A DNA stretch of 64,000 bases, taken from assembly GCA_963739995.1 (NCBI GenBank), contig CAVUCH010000005.1, forward strand, positions 186,001 to 250,000, in the 5' to 3' direction. Shown here one piece after another: positions 8,820-17,493 of the stretch. The position numbers were made by a program, and so were the translations under genes. The DNA comes from CAVUCH01 sp963739995 (lineage in GTDB: Bacteria > Acidobacteriota > Vicinamibacteria > Vicinamibacterales > JAENWD01). Position 1 is the first letter of the stretch, and each line of letters starts with the position of its first letter. Below the pieces are notes generated by a model. That model saw only the letters and a program-made list of their open reading frames with translations. It did not search any database and had not been told where the DNA came from.

Positions 8820-9560
8820 TCAGTGGATCCGGCGGTTCACGTCATCCGCCCGTCCGCCCGCGTAGACGTCGAACTTGCGCTTCACGCGGTTGATCTTCCA
8901 TTTCAGGTAGCGGTACTTCATCTCCGCGATCGGATGGAAGCGCGGTGTCTTGGACTTGAGATACAGGTAGCCGACCGCGAGGCCGCCGAGGTGCGCAAAA
9001 TAGGCAACGCCGGCGTTGGTGGCGGTCATGGCCGAATACAGGTTCATCGCGCCCACGATCGCCACGAACACGCGCGACGACACCGGGAACAGCAGAAACA
9101 GCAGGACTTGCCGGTGCGGGAAGTAGAGCGCGTACGCCATCAACAACCCGAAGATGGCCCCTGAGGCTCCGATCGTCGTAGTTTGCGCCAGCTGCGTCGA
9201 AAACAGACTGATGAACATCACGCAGAGGCCGGCCCCGACGCCTGTAATCGCGTAGTAGCGCGCGAAGAAGCGCGTACCCCATAACCGCTCCAGCTCCACG
9301 CCGAACATCCACAACGAGAGCATGTTGAAGCCCACGTGCAGCAGGTTCGCGTGCAGGAACATATAGGTCACGACCTGCCAGACCTGGAGCCCGTCCCACA
9401 CTTCCGCCGGTCGAAGCCCCAGCACCCGGATCGGATCCGGCCAGAAGCTCGTGACGAGGAAAACGGCGATGTTCGAGATGAGCAGCCACTTCACCGCCGG
9501 TGTCATCGGACCCGGCCCGAACGAAGCGGACATGGCGGAGGGAGGAGGATAGCGCCGCAT
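8820..9560 (-). CDS. rhomboid-family intramembrane serine protease
   Basis: Six-helix membrane protease of 246 residues. Diagnostic features are HANLLHVGFNML (the HxxxN helix), the catalytic serine in GASGAIFG and the catalytic histidine in YFAHLGG. The C-terminus is a basic cytoplasmic tail (KWKINRVKRKFDVY). The start is ATG 9560 (weak AGCAGG site) or the internal ATG 9533; homologues usually begin close to the second. Substrates are unknown. It converges on the cupin gene with 12 bp between the stops. Confidence 0.9.
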   Translation of the reverse strand: MRRYPPPSAMSASFGPGPMTPAVKWLLISNIAVFLVTSFWPDPIRVLGLRPAEVWDGLQVWQVVTYMFLHANLLHVGFNMLSLWMFGVELERLWGTRFFARYYAITGVGAGLCVMFISLFSTQLAQTTTIGASGAIFGLLMAYALYFPHRQVLLFLLFPVSSRVFVAIVGAMNLYSAMTATNAGVAYFAHLGGLAVGYLYLKSKTPRFHPIAEMKYRYLKWKINRVKRKFDVYAGGRADDVNRRIH

Positions 9561-9699
9561 TGATGAGCCTGCTAAATCATGGCTTCCGAACTGCGAAGAT
9601 GCGCGGATCGTACCACACAGCGGCGCAGAGGACCTGAGCAACTTGCATGCCCCGGCGACGCGGGCATTCGGGCACGCGACTCGACCGCCCACCGCTCTG

Positions 9700-10908
9700 T
9701 CACGGTGCGACCTGGCTTACGCTCTCGTGCAGAGCGTGCGCCCTGCTCGGCAGACGTCCGCCCGGCAGGGGCACAGCACACGCCGCGGCAGCCAGCGGTG
9801 CCAACCCCATGATCATCAGGGCCGGCGCGATGTCCACACGATCCGCCAGCATGCCCACGAGTGGCACGGCAAGGCCGCCCGTACCCCACGCAAACCCCAT
9901 CATCAGGGACGAGACGGTTGCCGCGCTGACCGGCGCCACCTGGTGGCCGAACGTCACGTTGACTGGCAACGTGGACTGCAGCAGGAACCCGCCGAGGGCG
10001 AGCATTAATAGAAACGCCCATCCATGCAGCAGTGGCGCGGCGACGAGAAACGGGACCGCCGCCACCAGCGACAACGCAATGACACGCTTCGGTCCGAATC
10101 GGTCCGCCAGCGGTCCGCCAGCGAACCCGCCCATGCTGCTCGCAAACAGGTACAGCGAAATCGCGGCGGCCGCACCGCTGACGGACTCGCCCCTCCGCGT
10201 GAGCATCACAGGCACGAAAGTCGCAAAGCTGAGGGACGCCAGCGTCCTCAACACGACGATGAGGTAGAGCATGGTCAGGTGGAACGCATAGGGCCGCAGC
10301 GCGCGAAAGCCTCCGCCCGCCGCCGAGGAATGCGTTTCCCGGGGCGAAGGCACGCGGTGCAGGCAGATCCAGATCCACAGGAGCCCTGGCAGCGCGACGA
10401 CGGGGCTCCAGTGCAGTCCCATGCGCTGGATGATCGGCGCGAAGAGCAGCGGTGCAAGCGAGAACCCCAGTGATCCACCCGTGATGTGCAGGGCCATGGC
10501 AAACCCCTGACGCTCACCGGCAAGACGGTGCACGAGTGCCGCGGCGGGCGGGTGGAAGGCCGCGGCGCCAAGCCCGCCAACGATCAGCACGACCCCCAGC
10601 ATGAGCGCCGAGCCGGCAAGCCCAATCGCGCTCAGCACGACCACGCACACAACCGGACCGGCAAACAGGAGCACTCGCGGCCGCCACCGGTCGGCAATGT
10701 GGCCGAACGCCAGCTGCGAAACCGACGCGGCGATTTGAAAGCACATCGTCAGAGCGCCCGCCGACATAAGTGAGAGATCCAGCCTCGGGATCAGCAGAGG
10801 CAGCAGCGGCGCGTAGATGTTCGAATAGCCGTCCACCGCGAAATGCGTGGCTGCCATCAGCAGAATGGTCCGATCGAGCCCGAGGATCATCGAGGCGCGG
10901 CGCAGCAT
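9700..10908 (-). CDS. MFS transporter, fosmidomycin-resistance (Fsr)-like
   Basis: Twelve-helix major facilitator of 402 residues. The order and content of segments (ATHFAVDGYSNIYAPLLPLL at the N-terminus, GLGAAAFHPPAAALVHRLAG in helix 4, ADRWRPR and ADRFGPKR loops) match the Fsr branch that exports fosmidomycin and other small drugs. The start lies 6 bp past the murJ stop, so it is probably read from the murJ transcript. The substrate is not determined; the resistance role is only a family-based guess. Confidence 0.82.
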   Translation of the reverse strand: MLRRASMILGLDRTILLMAATHFAVDGYSNIYAPLLPLLIPRLDLSLMSAGALTMCFQIAASVSQLAFGHIADRWRPRVLLFAGPVVCVVVLSAIGLAGSALMLGVVLIVGGLGAAAFHPPAAALVHRLAGERQGFAMALHITGGSLGFSLAPLLFAPIIQRMGLHWSPVVALPGLLWIWICLHRVPSPRETHSSAAGGGFRALRPYAFHLTMLYLIVVLRTLASLSFATFVPVMLTRRGESVSGAAAAISLYLFASSMGGFAGGPLADRFGPKRVIALSLVAAVPFLVAAPLLHGWAFLLMLALGGFLLQSTLPVNVTFGHQVAPVSAATVSSLMMGFAWGTGGLAVPLVGMLADRVDIAPALMIMGLAPLAAAACAVPLPGGRLPSRAHALHESVSQVAP

Positions 10909-10914
10909 GGAGCG

Positions 10915-12570
10915 TCAGGCGCGGCGGGGCCGTCTCACGCGGGCGGTCAGCGCGCGCAGAACGTCCTTGATCTCGTGCAGCCCCAGCAGCCACGATGCGG
11001 CCAGCAGCACGACGAGCGACGCGGAGATTGTCGTGCCGACCCGCACGACCTCCACGGGCAGCGAGCGCCCCGGCAGCATCCCGGCGAGCCACAGGTCTAT
11101 TGCGAGGGCCGCTGCCGCCATGAGAACCGACGCGGCCAGGGTCCGGCCGAACACCCAGAGCAGGCGCGTCCCTTCGATGCCGCCGAGGCGCCGCCGCAGC
11201 ATCTCCAGCAGCACCGATGCGTTCAGCAGGGCCGTCAGCGAGGTCCCGACCGCGAGGCCCAGGTACCCGAACCGCCGGACGAAGACGATGTTCAGCGCGG
11301 CATTGATCAGCACGCTGGCGGCGCTGACCATCACGGGCTTGCGACTCTCGTGCAACGCATAGAACGTCGGCGAGACGACTTTCACCACCGAATAGCCGGT
11401 GAGCCCGATCGCGTAGCACACGAGCGCAGCCGCCGTTGCGTCCGTATCGCGGGCCCCGAACGCCCCGCGCTCGAACAGCATCGCGATGATCGGACGGGCG
11501 AGCACGATCAGGCCCAGCGTCGCGGGAACGTTCAGTACGGTCATCATGGCGATCCCGTTCGACACCTCGTGACGCATGCCGGGGATGTCGTCGCTCGCCG
11601 CATGGCGTGCGATCGCCGGCAGCGCGGCCGTTGCGATCGAGACACCAAAGATTCCGAGCGGCAGGTACATCAGGCGGAATGCGTAGTTCAGCCAGGACAC
11701 CGCGCCCGTGCCCTCGCCCGTTGCGAGCACGGTGTTCACGAGCACGTTGATCTGCGTGGCGGCCAGGCCGAGCGTGCCCGGGCCCATCAGAATCAGCACC
11801 TGGCGCAGTCCGGGCTCACGCAGATCCAGCACCGGCCGGTAGCGATAGCCTTCTTTGTGCAGCACCGGCCACTGGGTCAAAATCTGTCCGGCGCCACCGA
11901 TGAGCACGCCGATGGCCATCGCGGTGATCGGCGGCAGACCCACCTGCGGCATCAGCGGCACGAGCAGGATTGCGCTCAGGATGCTCGCGACGTTGAACAT
12001 CGCGGGGGACAGCGCGGGCACGAAGAACCGGTTGAGCGAGTTCAGCATGCCCATGAACGCCGCGGCTATCGCAATCAGCGTGAGGAAGGGGAGCATGATC
12101 CTTGTGAGCAGGATCGTCAGCTGCAGCTTGCCCGGTACCTGGCTGTAGTCCTCGGCGAACATCGTGACGAGCGGTTCCGTGAAGACGAGCCCTGCGCAGA
12201 CCAGGAGCGCAGTCACGATGAGCAGGGCATTGACGACGCTGTTGCCCAGACGCCATGCGGCGGTGCGGCCTTCGCGCGTGAGGTGCCGGGTGAACGTCGG
12301 GACGAACGCGGCGCTCATCGCGCCTTCCGCGAAGAGATCGCGCACCAGGTTCGGGATGCGGAACGCGACGTTGAAGGCGTCAACGGCATTACTGGCGCCG
12401 AACAAATACGCCATGACCTGATCGCGCACGAGGCCAAGCACACGGCTCGTCATCGTGGCCATGCCAATGACGCCCGCCGATCGGGCCAGTCGTCGAGCCG
12501 GGGGCTGTGCGATCTGAGCGGTAGAAACGCTGCCGGCCTCAGGATCCGGGCCGGGCGCTGGTGTGCTCAT
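10915..12570 (-). CDS. murJ: lipid II flippase MurJ (MviN)
   Basis: Polytopic MOP-superfamily protein of 551 residues that flips lipid II to the outer face of the inner membrane for wall synthesis. The N-terminal conserved block SRVLGLVRDQVMAYLFGAS...VAFRIPNLVRDLFAEGAMSAAFVPTF is unmistakable. About fourteen hydrophobic segments follow. The N-terminal ~25 residues before the first helix are a polar extension. It is followed directly by the Fsr-like exporter. It is the only MurJ-type protein in the window and complements the wall-synthesis genes at 20-37 kb, though it is not part of that cluster. Confidence 0.95.
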   Translation of the reverse strand: MSTPAPGPDPEAGSVSTAQIAQPPARRLARSAGVIGMATMTSRVLGLVRDQVMAYLFGASNAVDAFNVAFRIPNLVRDLFAEGAMSAAFVPTFTRHLTREGRTAAWRLGNSVVNALLIVTALLVCAGLVFTEPLVTMFAEDYSQVPGKLQLTILLTRIMLPFLTLIAIAAAFMGMLNSLNRFFVPALSPAMFNVASILSAILLVPLMPQVGLPPITAMAIGVLIGGAGQILTQWPVLHKEGYRYRPVLDLREPGLRQVLILMGPGTLGLAATQINVLVNTVLATGEGTGAVSWLNYAFRLMYLPLGIFGVSIATAALPAIARHAASDDIPGMRHEVSNGIAMMTVLNVPATLGLIVLARPIIAMLFERGAFGARDTDATAAALVCYAIGLTGYSVVKVVSPTFYALHESRKPVMVSAASVLINAALNIVFVRRFGYLGLAVGTSLTALLNASVLLEMLRRRLGGIEGTRLLWVFGRTLAASVLMAAAALAIDLWLAGMLPGRSLPVEVVRVGTTISASLVVLLAASWLLGLHEIKDVLRALTARVRRPRRA

Positions 12571-12721
12571 GGGCTGGCGACAAGGGTACTACACGGAAGA
12601 GCGGCGGCCGGGCGAACTGACGCGCGGAGATGTCATCGCGTTTCACCCGGGGTTCCGCTGCGGCCGCTCATGGGACGTCCCCGCATCCGCTGTGTTCTTC
12701 GGGGGTGGCCGTCGGCGTACC

Positions 12722-12757
12722 AAAAAAATGGGGCCGTGCCGGTGGCCCGGCGACCCC
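12722..12757 (-). terminator. intrinsic terminator after yqeY
   Basis: Read on the minus strand: GGGG (12757-12754), an inner 5-bp stem GCCGG/CCGGC with a 4-nt loop, then CCCC, A and a run of seven T (12728-12722). This is a classical rho-independent terminator about 80 bp past the yqeY stop. Confidence 0.8.
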
Positions 12758-12770
12758 AGATGGAGGATGG

Positions 12771-12790
12771 AAAAAGGCGGGCGCCTCTTT
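12771..12790 (-). terminator. second, proximal terminator-like hairpin after yqeY
   Basis: On the minus strand AAAGAGGC-GCCC-GCCTTTTT folds into an 8-bp stem (one G-T pair) whose 3' side is the T run. It lies about 47 bp after the yqeY stop and in tandem with the stronger terminator downstream. Confidence 0.6.
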
Positions 12791-12836
12791 CACCGGGATT
12801 AGACGGTGACGGCCAGAGAAAGTTTGCGCGGCCTGT

Positions 12837-13283
12837 TCAGCCCAGCTTTTGCCGCACGGCCTCGTTCACCGCCTTGCCATCTGCGTGCTTGCCCGCGAGC
12901 CGTGACATGGCGGCCTTCATCACCCGTCCCAGGTCCTTCAGCGACGACGCCCCGGTCTCCTGGATGGCTCCGTCGACGGCCGCCGCGATCTCGTCCGGCG
13001 TGGCCGCAACCGGCAGGTACCGCTGCAGCACGAGTATCTCCGCTGACTCCTTGTCCGCGAGCTCCTGTCGCCCGGCCTTTGTAAACTGCTCGGCCGAGTC
13101 CCTGCGTTGCTTCACCAGGACGCTGACCACCTGCAGCGACTCCGCATCGTCCAGGTCCCGCCCCTTCTCGACGCTCTTCATGGTCAGGGCTGTCTTCAGC
13201 ATGCGGAGGGCGTCGAGGGTGACCTGCTCCCGGCTCTTCATCGCAGATTGGATCTCGGCGGCTAATTGGTCGATCAGCGGCAC
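12837..13283 (-). CDS. yqeY: GatB/YqeY-domain protein
   Basis: YqeY-like protein of 148 residues, related to the tail domain of the GatB subunit of tRNA-dependent amidotransferase. It has the usual pattern: KSREQVTLDALRMLKTAL, VLVKQRRDSAEQF, EILVLQRYLP and GRVMKAAMSRLAGKHADGKAVNEAVRQKL at the end. GTG 13283 is preferred because GGAG lies 7 nt upstream. Two terminators follow the gene, so it probably forms the end of its own transcript. The family is thought to bind tRNA, but the precise role is unresolved. Confidence 0.93.
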   Translation of the reverse strand: MPLIDQLAAEIQSAMKSREQVTLDALRMLKTALTMKSVEKGRDLDDAESLQVVSVLVKQRRDSAEQFTKAGRQELADKESAEILVLQRYLPVAATPDEIAAAVDGAIQETGASSLKDLGRVMKAAMSRLAGKHADGKAVNEAVRQKLG

Positions 13284-13331
13284 TGCATCGCTCCTGGTTG
13301 GGTGTTCACGCACGGCCGGCGGGCGCTGTTC

Positions 13332-14375
13332 TCAGTGGTCCTGGTCGGAATCGCCGAGCGTCACGTGCCACAGGTCCGTCTGCTGGTAGAACTGGTCGGG
13401 TACCGGCACGTCGTTGATCTTCACCGTGAATTCCATGCCGGACTTCACGGTGAAGTATCCCGAGTTGCGCAGCCACTTGCGGTAGCCGGTGTGCAAGGAG
13501 TACGTGCGCACCTTGTCGGAATCGGCCGCGCGCGCCTCACGATCGATCCATCGCAACAGCGTTTTCATCCCGGCCTGATCGTCGGGGTCGACCAGGAAAT
13601 CCACCAGGCTCGTCACGCGGCCGCGCGGCTCCTGCAGATGGCGGTAGACCGCGTATCCCTCGATGCGGCCCTCCCGCTTCAGCGCCGCGACGGCGTAGCG
13701 CACGTGGGGCGCTTCGATGTACTTCCAGTTCAGGTACTGGGCATCACGGCGCACCGCCAGGTCGAATTTGGGCGCAACCCGTTCCCACAGCTCGGTGAAC
13801 TCACGCGGGAAGCGACGGATCGTTTCGATCTCGGCGCGGAGCGGCCGGGACCGGGCGACGATCTTGACGAGTGGAACCGTGAGCGCCGACACGAGCCGGT
13901 TGACCCCTTCCGGCCAGTTCGGCCTCCTGACCGCACGGCGTGTGAGCGGCTTGACAAGGCAGGGCACTGGGCCGGCTTCGGGCCATCGGAGCTTCTTGAA
14001 GAGTTGATGTGAGGGTTCTGAGAGCCCGAGGCCAAGCGATGCGCCCACGTGCCGGTCCCACGTGCGGAACAGGACCTCCCCCACGCCCTGCCGCTGGCGT
14101 TCCGGCGCCACCATCACGTCGGTGCCCCACGAGGCTGGCACCTCCCGGCCGCACACCCAGAGTTTGACCGGCATCGTTGCGTACTGCCCGATGATGCTCG
14201 GGCCCTCACGCGCGATCCAGATGATCGGCAGCCCGTCGGGATTGTTGGGGTTACGGCGGTACTGCCAGTCCCACCGGAGGCGGCTCGCGTCGGCGGCATC
14301 ATTGCCGAACACGCGCCGGTACAGCGCTTCGACGCTGCGGCGATCCTCGGGACGGAAGCGATCGACTTCGGCCAT
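13332..14375 (-). CDS. GNAT-family acetyltransferase
   Basis: Protein of about 347 residues with a GNAT core in its first half. WIAREGPSIIGQYATMPVKL forms the early strands, and the acetyl-CoA loop is RQRQGVGEVLFRTW (near residue 95). The C-terminal half (QYLNWKYIEAPHVRYAVAALKREGRIEGYAVYRH and after) looks like a second, degenerate GNAT fold, as in other double-GNAT or FemAB-like proteins. Start ATG 14375 is used; a GTG two codons upstream is also possible. It stands 48 bp upstream of yqeY on the same strand. The acceptor substrate is unknown. Confidence 0.75.
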   Translation of the reverse strand: MAEVDRFRPEDRRSVEALYRRVFGNDAADASRLRWDWQYRRNPNNPDGLPIIWIAREGPSIIGQYATMPVKLWVCGREVPASWGTDVMVAPERQRQGVGEVLFRTWDRHVGASLGLGLSEPSHQLFKKLRWPEAGPVPCLVKPLTRRAVRRPNWPEGVNRLVSALTVPLVKIVARSRPLRAEIETIRRFPREFTELWERVAPKFDLAVRRDAQYLNWKYIEAPHVRYAVAALKREGRIEGYAVYRHLQEPRGRVTSLVDFLVDPDDQAGMKTLLRWIDREARAADSDKVRTYSLHTGYRKWLRNSGYFTVKSGMEFTVKINDVPVPDQFYQQTDLWHVTLGDSDQDH

Positions 14376-14623
14376 TGTCACGCGACGTCAGTCCGGTGCC
14401 TGCACGGGAGCCGGCAGCGGAGCAATGCAACTCGCCGTGTGGCCTGCGCCATTCTACTCGGTGTGCAGTTCCTGCGAGATCTCGAGATCGGGAGGTGTTT
14501 CGAACGACGCAGATTCTGCCGAACCATTGCGATCTCGGAGGTGGTCTTTGCGGTCAGGTGTACACAGTTAGCGTCGATCGACGGCTCAGGCAGCAGGGGC
14601 GTGACGGTCCACGCGGCCCGATG

Positions 14624-15370
14624 CTACTGCTCTTGCTGGTCTGGAGGCTTCGCCGGTGGAAGCGGCAACTGGCCGGGCGTGGGGGACACCAAGGCGCCAC
14701 CGCCGGGTACCGCCGCCGGGCCGGCGGGTTGCTGAGGCGGCACACCGTCCCCGTCGTTCTCCGCCGGCGGCGCGGGTGGCATCGGTTGGATGCCCGGGCT
14801 CGGCATCGGCTGTGGTTGCTGCGGCTGCGGTTGGGTTTGATCCTGGTCCTCGTCAGGGACCGCGGTCTCGTCGGGGGCGCCAACCTGGTTGGGGGCTCCA
14901 GCCTGATTGGGGCCCTCCTGCTGTACCGGTTCGTCCTGATCATCAACCGCCATGGCCGGCATCGGGGCGGGCGGCAAGGGCGGGGGAGGCGCGGCCGCGG
15001 ACGGGCTCGGCGGAGCTATCGTCCCGGGCATGACCACGATGCGGTCGAACTGCGAGCCCCCCGGGATGAGCGTGACCCGCCGGGCGGCCAGGTAGCCAGG
15101 GACGCTGCGCAAAAGGATTTCGAGTGCCTGCTTCTCCGGCACGTGCGTGAGTTCCAGGGTGAGCGGTGCGCCTCCAACTTTTTCGGCGTTCACGACCCGC
15201 GTCTGGCCCAGCCGGGCCCACTCGGTGAGAACCTGCTGCAATGGCACGCTGGCCGCGCTGATCGTGACGTAGCCGTCCCGGAACTCGAGGCGCAGCGTGC
15301 CAGCGGTGGCGGCCGGCGGGACCACCAGGAGCAACAGCAGAACTAGTGCGGCGGGAACGGTAGTGCGCAT
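14624..15370 (-). CDS. exported protein with STN (secretin/TonB short N-terminal) domain and Pro/Gln-rich tail
   Basis: Predicted secreted or periplasmic protein of 248 residues. A clear signal peptide (ALVLLLLLVVPPAATAG) is followed by an STN-like unit at about residues 25-100 (VTISAASVPLQQVLTEWARLG, LTLELTHVPEKQALEILLRS). This is the small domain found at the start of secretins and TonB-dependent receptors. The rest is low-complexity: PPPPLPPAP, near-repeats PNQAGAPNQVGAPDE, and a QPQPQQPQP tail. No secretin pore or receptor barrel is present, so this is a stand-alone STN protein. The much longer open frame upstream is not coding-like; the ATG at the signal peptide is chosen. Confidence 0.75.
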   Translation of the reverse strand: MRTTVPAALVLLLLLVVPPAATAGTLRLEFRDGYVTISAASVPLQQVLTEWARLGQTRVVNAEKVGGAPLTLELTHVPEKQALEILLRSVPGYLAARRVTLIPGGSQFDRIVVMPGTIAPPSPSAAAPPPPLPPAPMPAMAVDDQDEPVQQEGPNQAGAPNQVGAPDETAVPDEDQDQTQPQPQQPQPMPSPGIQPMPPAPPAENDGDGVPPQQPAGPAAVPGGGALVSPTPGQLPLPPAKPPDQQEQ

Positions 15371-15707
15371 CGCTGTCCTGTCGAAGACGAAAGCCAGTAT
15401 GGCCCCTGAACGGGAGGGGATCAAGCGGGACAGCATGCCTCCGCGGGATTCGCACCAACCCGGGAAATCTCGGTGTCCGTGGCCGGCACGCCTACGCCAG
15501 CACCTCCGACCACGGAGTTCGACCGTCATCTTCAGCGGCGACCCAGAACTGGATTGCCAAGACCCGAATGCTCCAGCGCGCTTGGAAGCAGGTGATATCC
15601 GCGTGAGGATTTCGTCCAGGTCAACCCGCGGCTCATGCCGATTAGAGGCTCTGGATCCTCTGCAGGTGCTGCGCACCATTGATGTAGCGCAGCGGACGGT
15701 AACAACC
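15371..15707. other. intergenic region, no gene recognised
   Basis: About 340 bp between the STN-protein gene (minus strand) and the DPM1-like glycosyltransferase. It should hold the promoter of the STN gene, but no convincing -35/-10 pair is seen. A tRNA T-arm-like string near 15450-15475 on the minus strand does not extend to a full tRNA. Confidence 0.5.
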
Positions 15708-16475
15708 CTAACCGCGCGAGCCGCTCGTGCGCTCCCGAACAGTGGCCGACTCTGGCGCACCCGGTTGTTTCCGTACCAGGCGCCGCCAGACGAGGCGCCA
15801 GGGCGTCAGCATCGATTCGAGAATGACGCTGCCGGATAGCTTCGACACACCCTTGCGTCGTTCCACGAAGATGATCGGGACCTCTCCGATGCTCGCCCCG
15901 TGCTCGGCCGCCTGAAACAGCATTTCGACCAGAAAAGCGTACCCCTCGGACACCACACGGCCAAGCGGCAGAGAGGCGAGCGTCTCCCTTCTCCAGCAGC
16001 GGTACCCACTCGTGCAGTCACTCGGTTGCAGCCGGGTGACCGCCCGGATGTACCGGTTGGCAAGAGCACTCAGGATGATGCGTTGGAGCGGCCAGTTCAC
16101 AACGCTGACACCGTTCAGATACCGTGAGCCGATGACGACGTCGTGCGTGGCCGTTGCGGCCACGAGTGTCGGCAGGTATTGCGGATCGTGCGACCAGTCG
16201 GCGTCCATCTGACAGATCACATCGGCGGGGCCGTCGATCGCACGTCGAATCCCGTCGATGTACGAGCGGCCGAGCCCTCGTGGTCCCGTGCGGTGGAGCA
16301 CCTCGACGCGGCCCGGGAACTCGCGCGCCAGCGCGTCAGCGACCTCGCCCGTGCCATCAGGCGAGTTGTCATCCACGACCATGATGCGGTAGCCCTCGCG
16401 GGCGAGCACCGCACGCGCCAGGTCCGGGAGGTTGTCCCGTTCGTTATAGGTGGGAGTGATGACGAGCACGTGCAT
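15708..16475 (-). CDS. polyprenol-phosphate mannosyltransferase-like GT2
   Basis: Glycosyltransferase family 2 enzyme of 255 residues, similar to the dolichol/polyprenol-phosphate mannose synthases (DPM1). It has the opening VITPTYNERDNLPDL, nucleotide-binding VVDDNSPDGTGEVAD, the metal-binding DAD in CQMDADWSHDP, and the typical SRYLNGVSVVNWPLQR and YRCWRRETL segments. It has no C-terminal membrane helices, so it is the soluble catalytic type. It most likely charges a lipid carrier with a sugar for protein or glycan modification. Two further glycosyltransferase genes follow upstream on the same strand. Confidence 0.88.
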   Translation of the reverse strand: MHVLVITPTYNERDNLPDLARAVLAREGYRIMVVDDNSPDGTGEVADALAREFPGRVEVLHRTGPRGLGRSYIDGIRRAIDGPADVICQMDADWSHDPQYLPTLVAATATHDVVIGSRYLNGVSVVNWPLQRIILSALANRYIRAVTRLQPSDCTSGYRCWRRETLASLPLGRVVSEGYAFLVEMLFQAAEHGASIGEVPIIFVERRKGVSKLSGSVILESMLTPWRLVWRRLVRKQPGAPESATVRERTSGSRG

Positions 16476-16576
16476 GGAACTTCCGCGCCGGCGCTTTGTG
16501 AACGTCGCGCCTCAGCGTCAGTATATGCGCGCCGGCGGGCCGGTCGCCGAAGCAGCCACCACCTCGTCAGGCATTT

Positions 16577-17437
16577 CTATCGGCGTCCTTCGAAGCGGAG
16601 GGCTGCTATCTGCTCCGACACGAGACCCATCAGGAAGATGACGACCGAGACGACAATGAGCAGCACCGAGGAATTCGTGAGGTGCGACTGTGTGGCGATC
16701 GTCCACGCTGCGTACAACGCCCCAATCGAGAAACACACGATGCTCACAGGGAGGAACACACGGAGCGGGCTGAAGAAAGTGACGATCTTCACGAGGATCA
16801 AAAAGAACTTCGCACCGTCACGCGCGAACTTGATCTTGGAGCTGCCCTGCCGCCGTCCTGCCTGGATGGGGACGAATTCGACGCTGTAGCCCGCCTTGAT
16901 GCACGCCAGCGTCGTGGTCGTCGGCGTTGAAAAGCCGTTCGGGATCAGGTGCAGAAACTCGACCAGCACCGCGCGTTTCGCCGCCCTGAATCCCGACGTG
17001 AGATCCGGGATGCGTCGTCCTGTGAGGTATGTCGCAAGACTGTTCAGGGCGGCGTTGCCGGCCCGGCGGCCGATCGTGGCCTGGGTCGCGGCTGCGCGCG
17101 CACCGATCACCAGGTCGAAATCGCCGAGGCGTTCCACGAGCCGTCGCCCGTCGGATGGCGAGTGTTGCCCGTCGCCGTCCACGATCAGCACGTGCACGCC
17201 CGTCGCGTGGCGCAGACCGGTCTTGACCGCTGCCCCGTTGCCTTTGTTGTACGGGTGCCGCAGCACTGTGGCGCCGGCGCCGCGTGCCTGCCCGCCGGTG
17301 TCATCGCTCGATCCGTCGTCCACGACGATGATCTCGTGCCATGGGCCAGCGGTGACGAGAGCCGATATGACGTCCGCAATCCCTTCCGCCTCGTGAAAAG
17401 CGGGCACGATAACGGATGTCGTCGAAGTGTCGGCCAC
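16577..17437 (-). CDS. membrane-bound glycosyltransferase family 2
   Basis: GT2 enzyme of 286 residues with an N-terminal catalytic domain (SVIVPAFHEAEGI, IIVVDDGSSDDTG, HPYNKGNGAAVKTGL, VDGDGQH) and two C-terminal membrane helices (residues ~220-245 and 255-275). This arrangement is typical of GtrB/DPMS-type enzymes that transfer sugar to undecaprenyl phosphate. GTG 17437 is the start. It precedes the DPM1-like gene by about 100 bp, and the two may act on the same carrier lipid. The sugar donor is unknown. Confidence 0.88.
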   Translation of the reverse strand: MADTSTTSVIVPAFHEAEGIADVISALVTAGPWHEIIVVDDGSSDDTGGQARGAGATVLRHPYNKGNGAAVKTGLRHATGVHVLIVDGDGQHSPSDGRRLVERLGDFDLVIGARAAATQATIGRRAGNAALNSLATYLTGRRIPDLTSGFRAAKRAVLVEFLHLIPNGFSTPTTTTLACIKAGYSVEFVPIQAGRRQGSSKIKFARDGAKFFLILVKIVTFFSPLRVFLPVSIVCFSIGALYAAWTIATQSHLTNSSVLLIVVSVVIFLMGLVSEQIAALRFEGRR

Positions 17438-17493
17438 GCGCGGATTCTACATTGCCCGGCCCCCGAGGCCGCGTTCTGCCGGTGGCGCGCCAC

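Noticed and set aside
10843..13389. 848-codon plus-strand open frame across murJ, the exporter and yqeY
   Set aside because: Arg/His/Gln-rich low-complexity translation with no domain pattern, antisense to three well-recognised genes; an artefact of high GC at third positions.
15440..15480. tRNA-like T-arm on the minus strand
   Set aside because: Only GTGCGAATCCCGC resembles a T-arm; there is no anticodon arm or acceptor stem.
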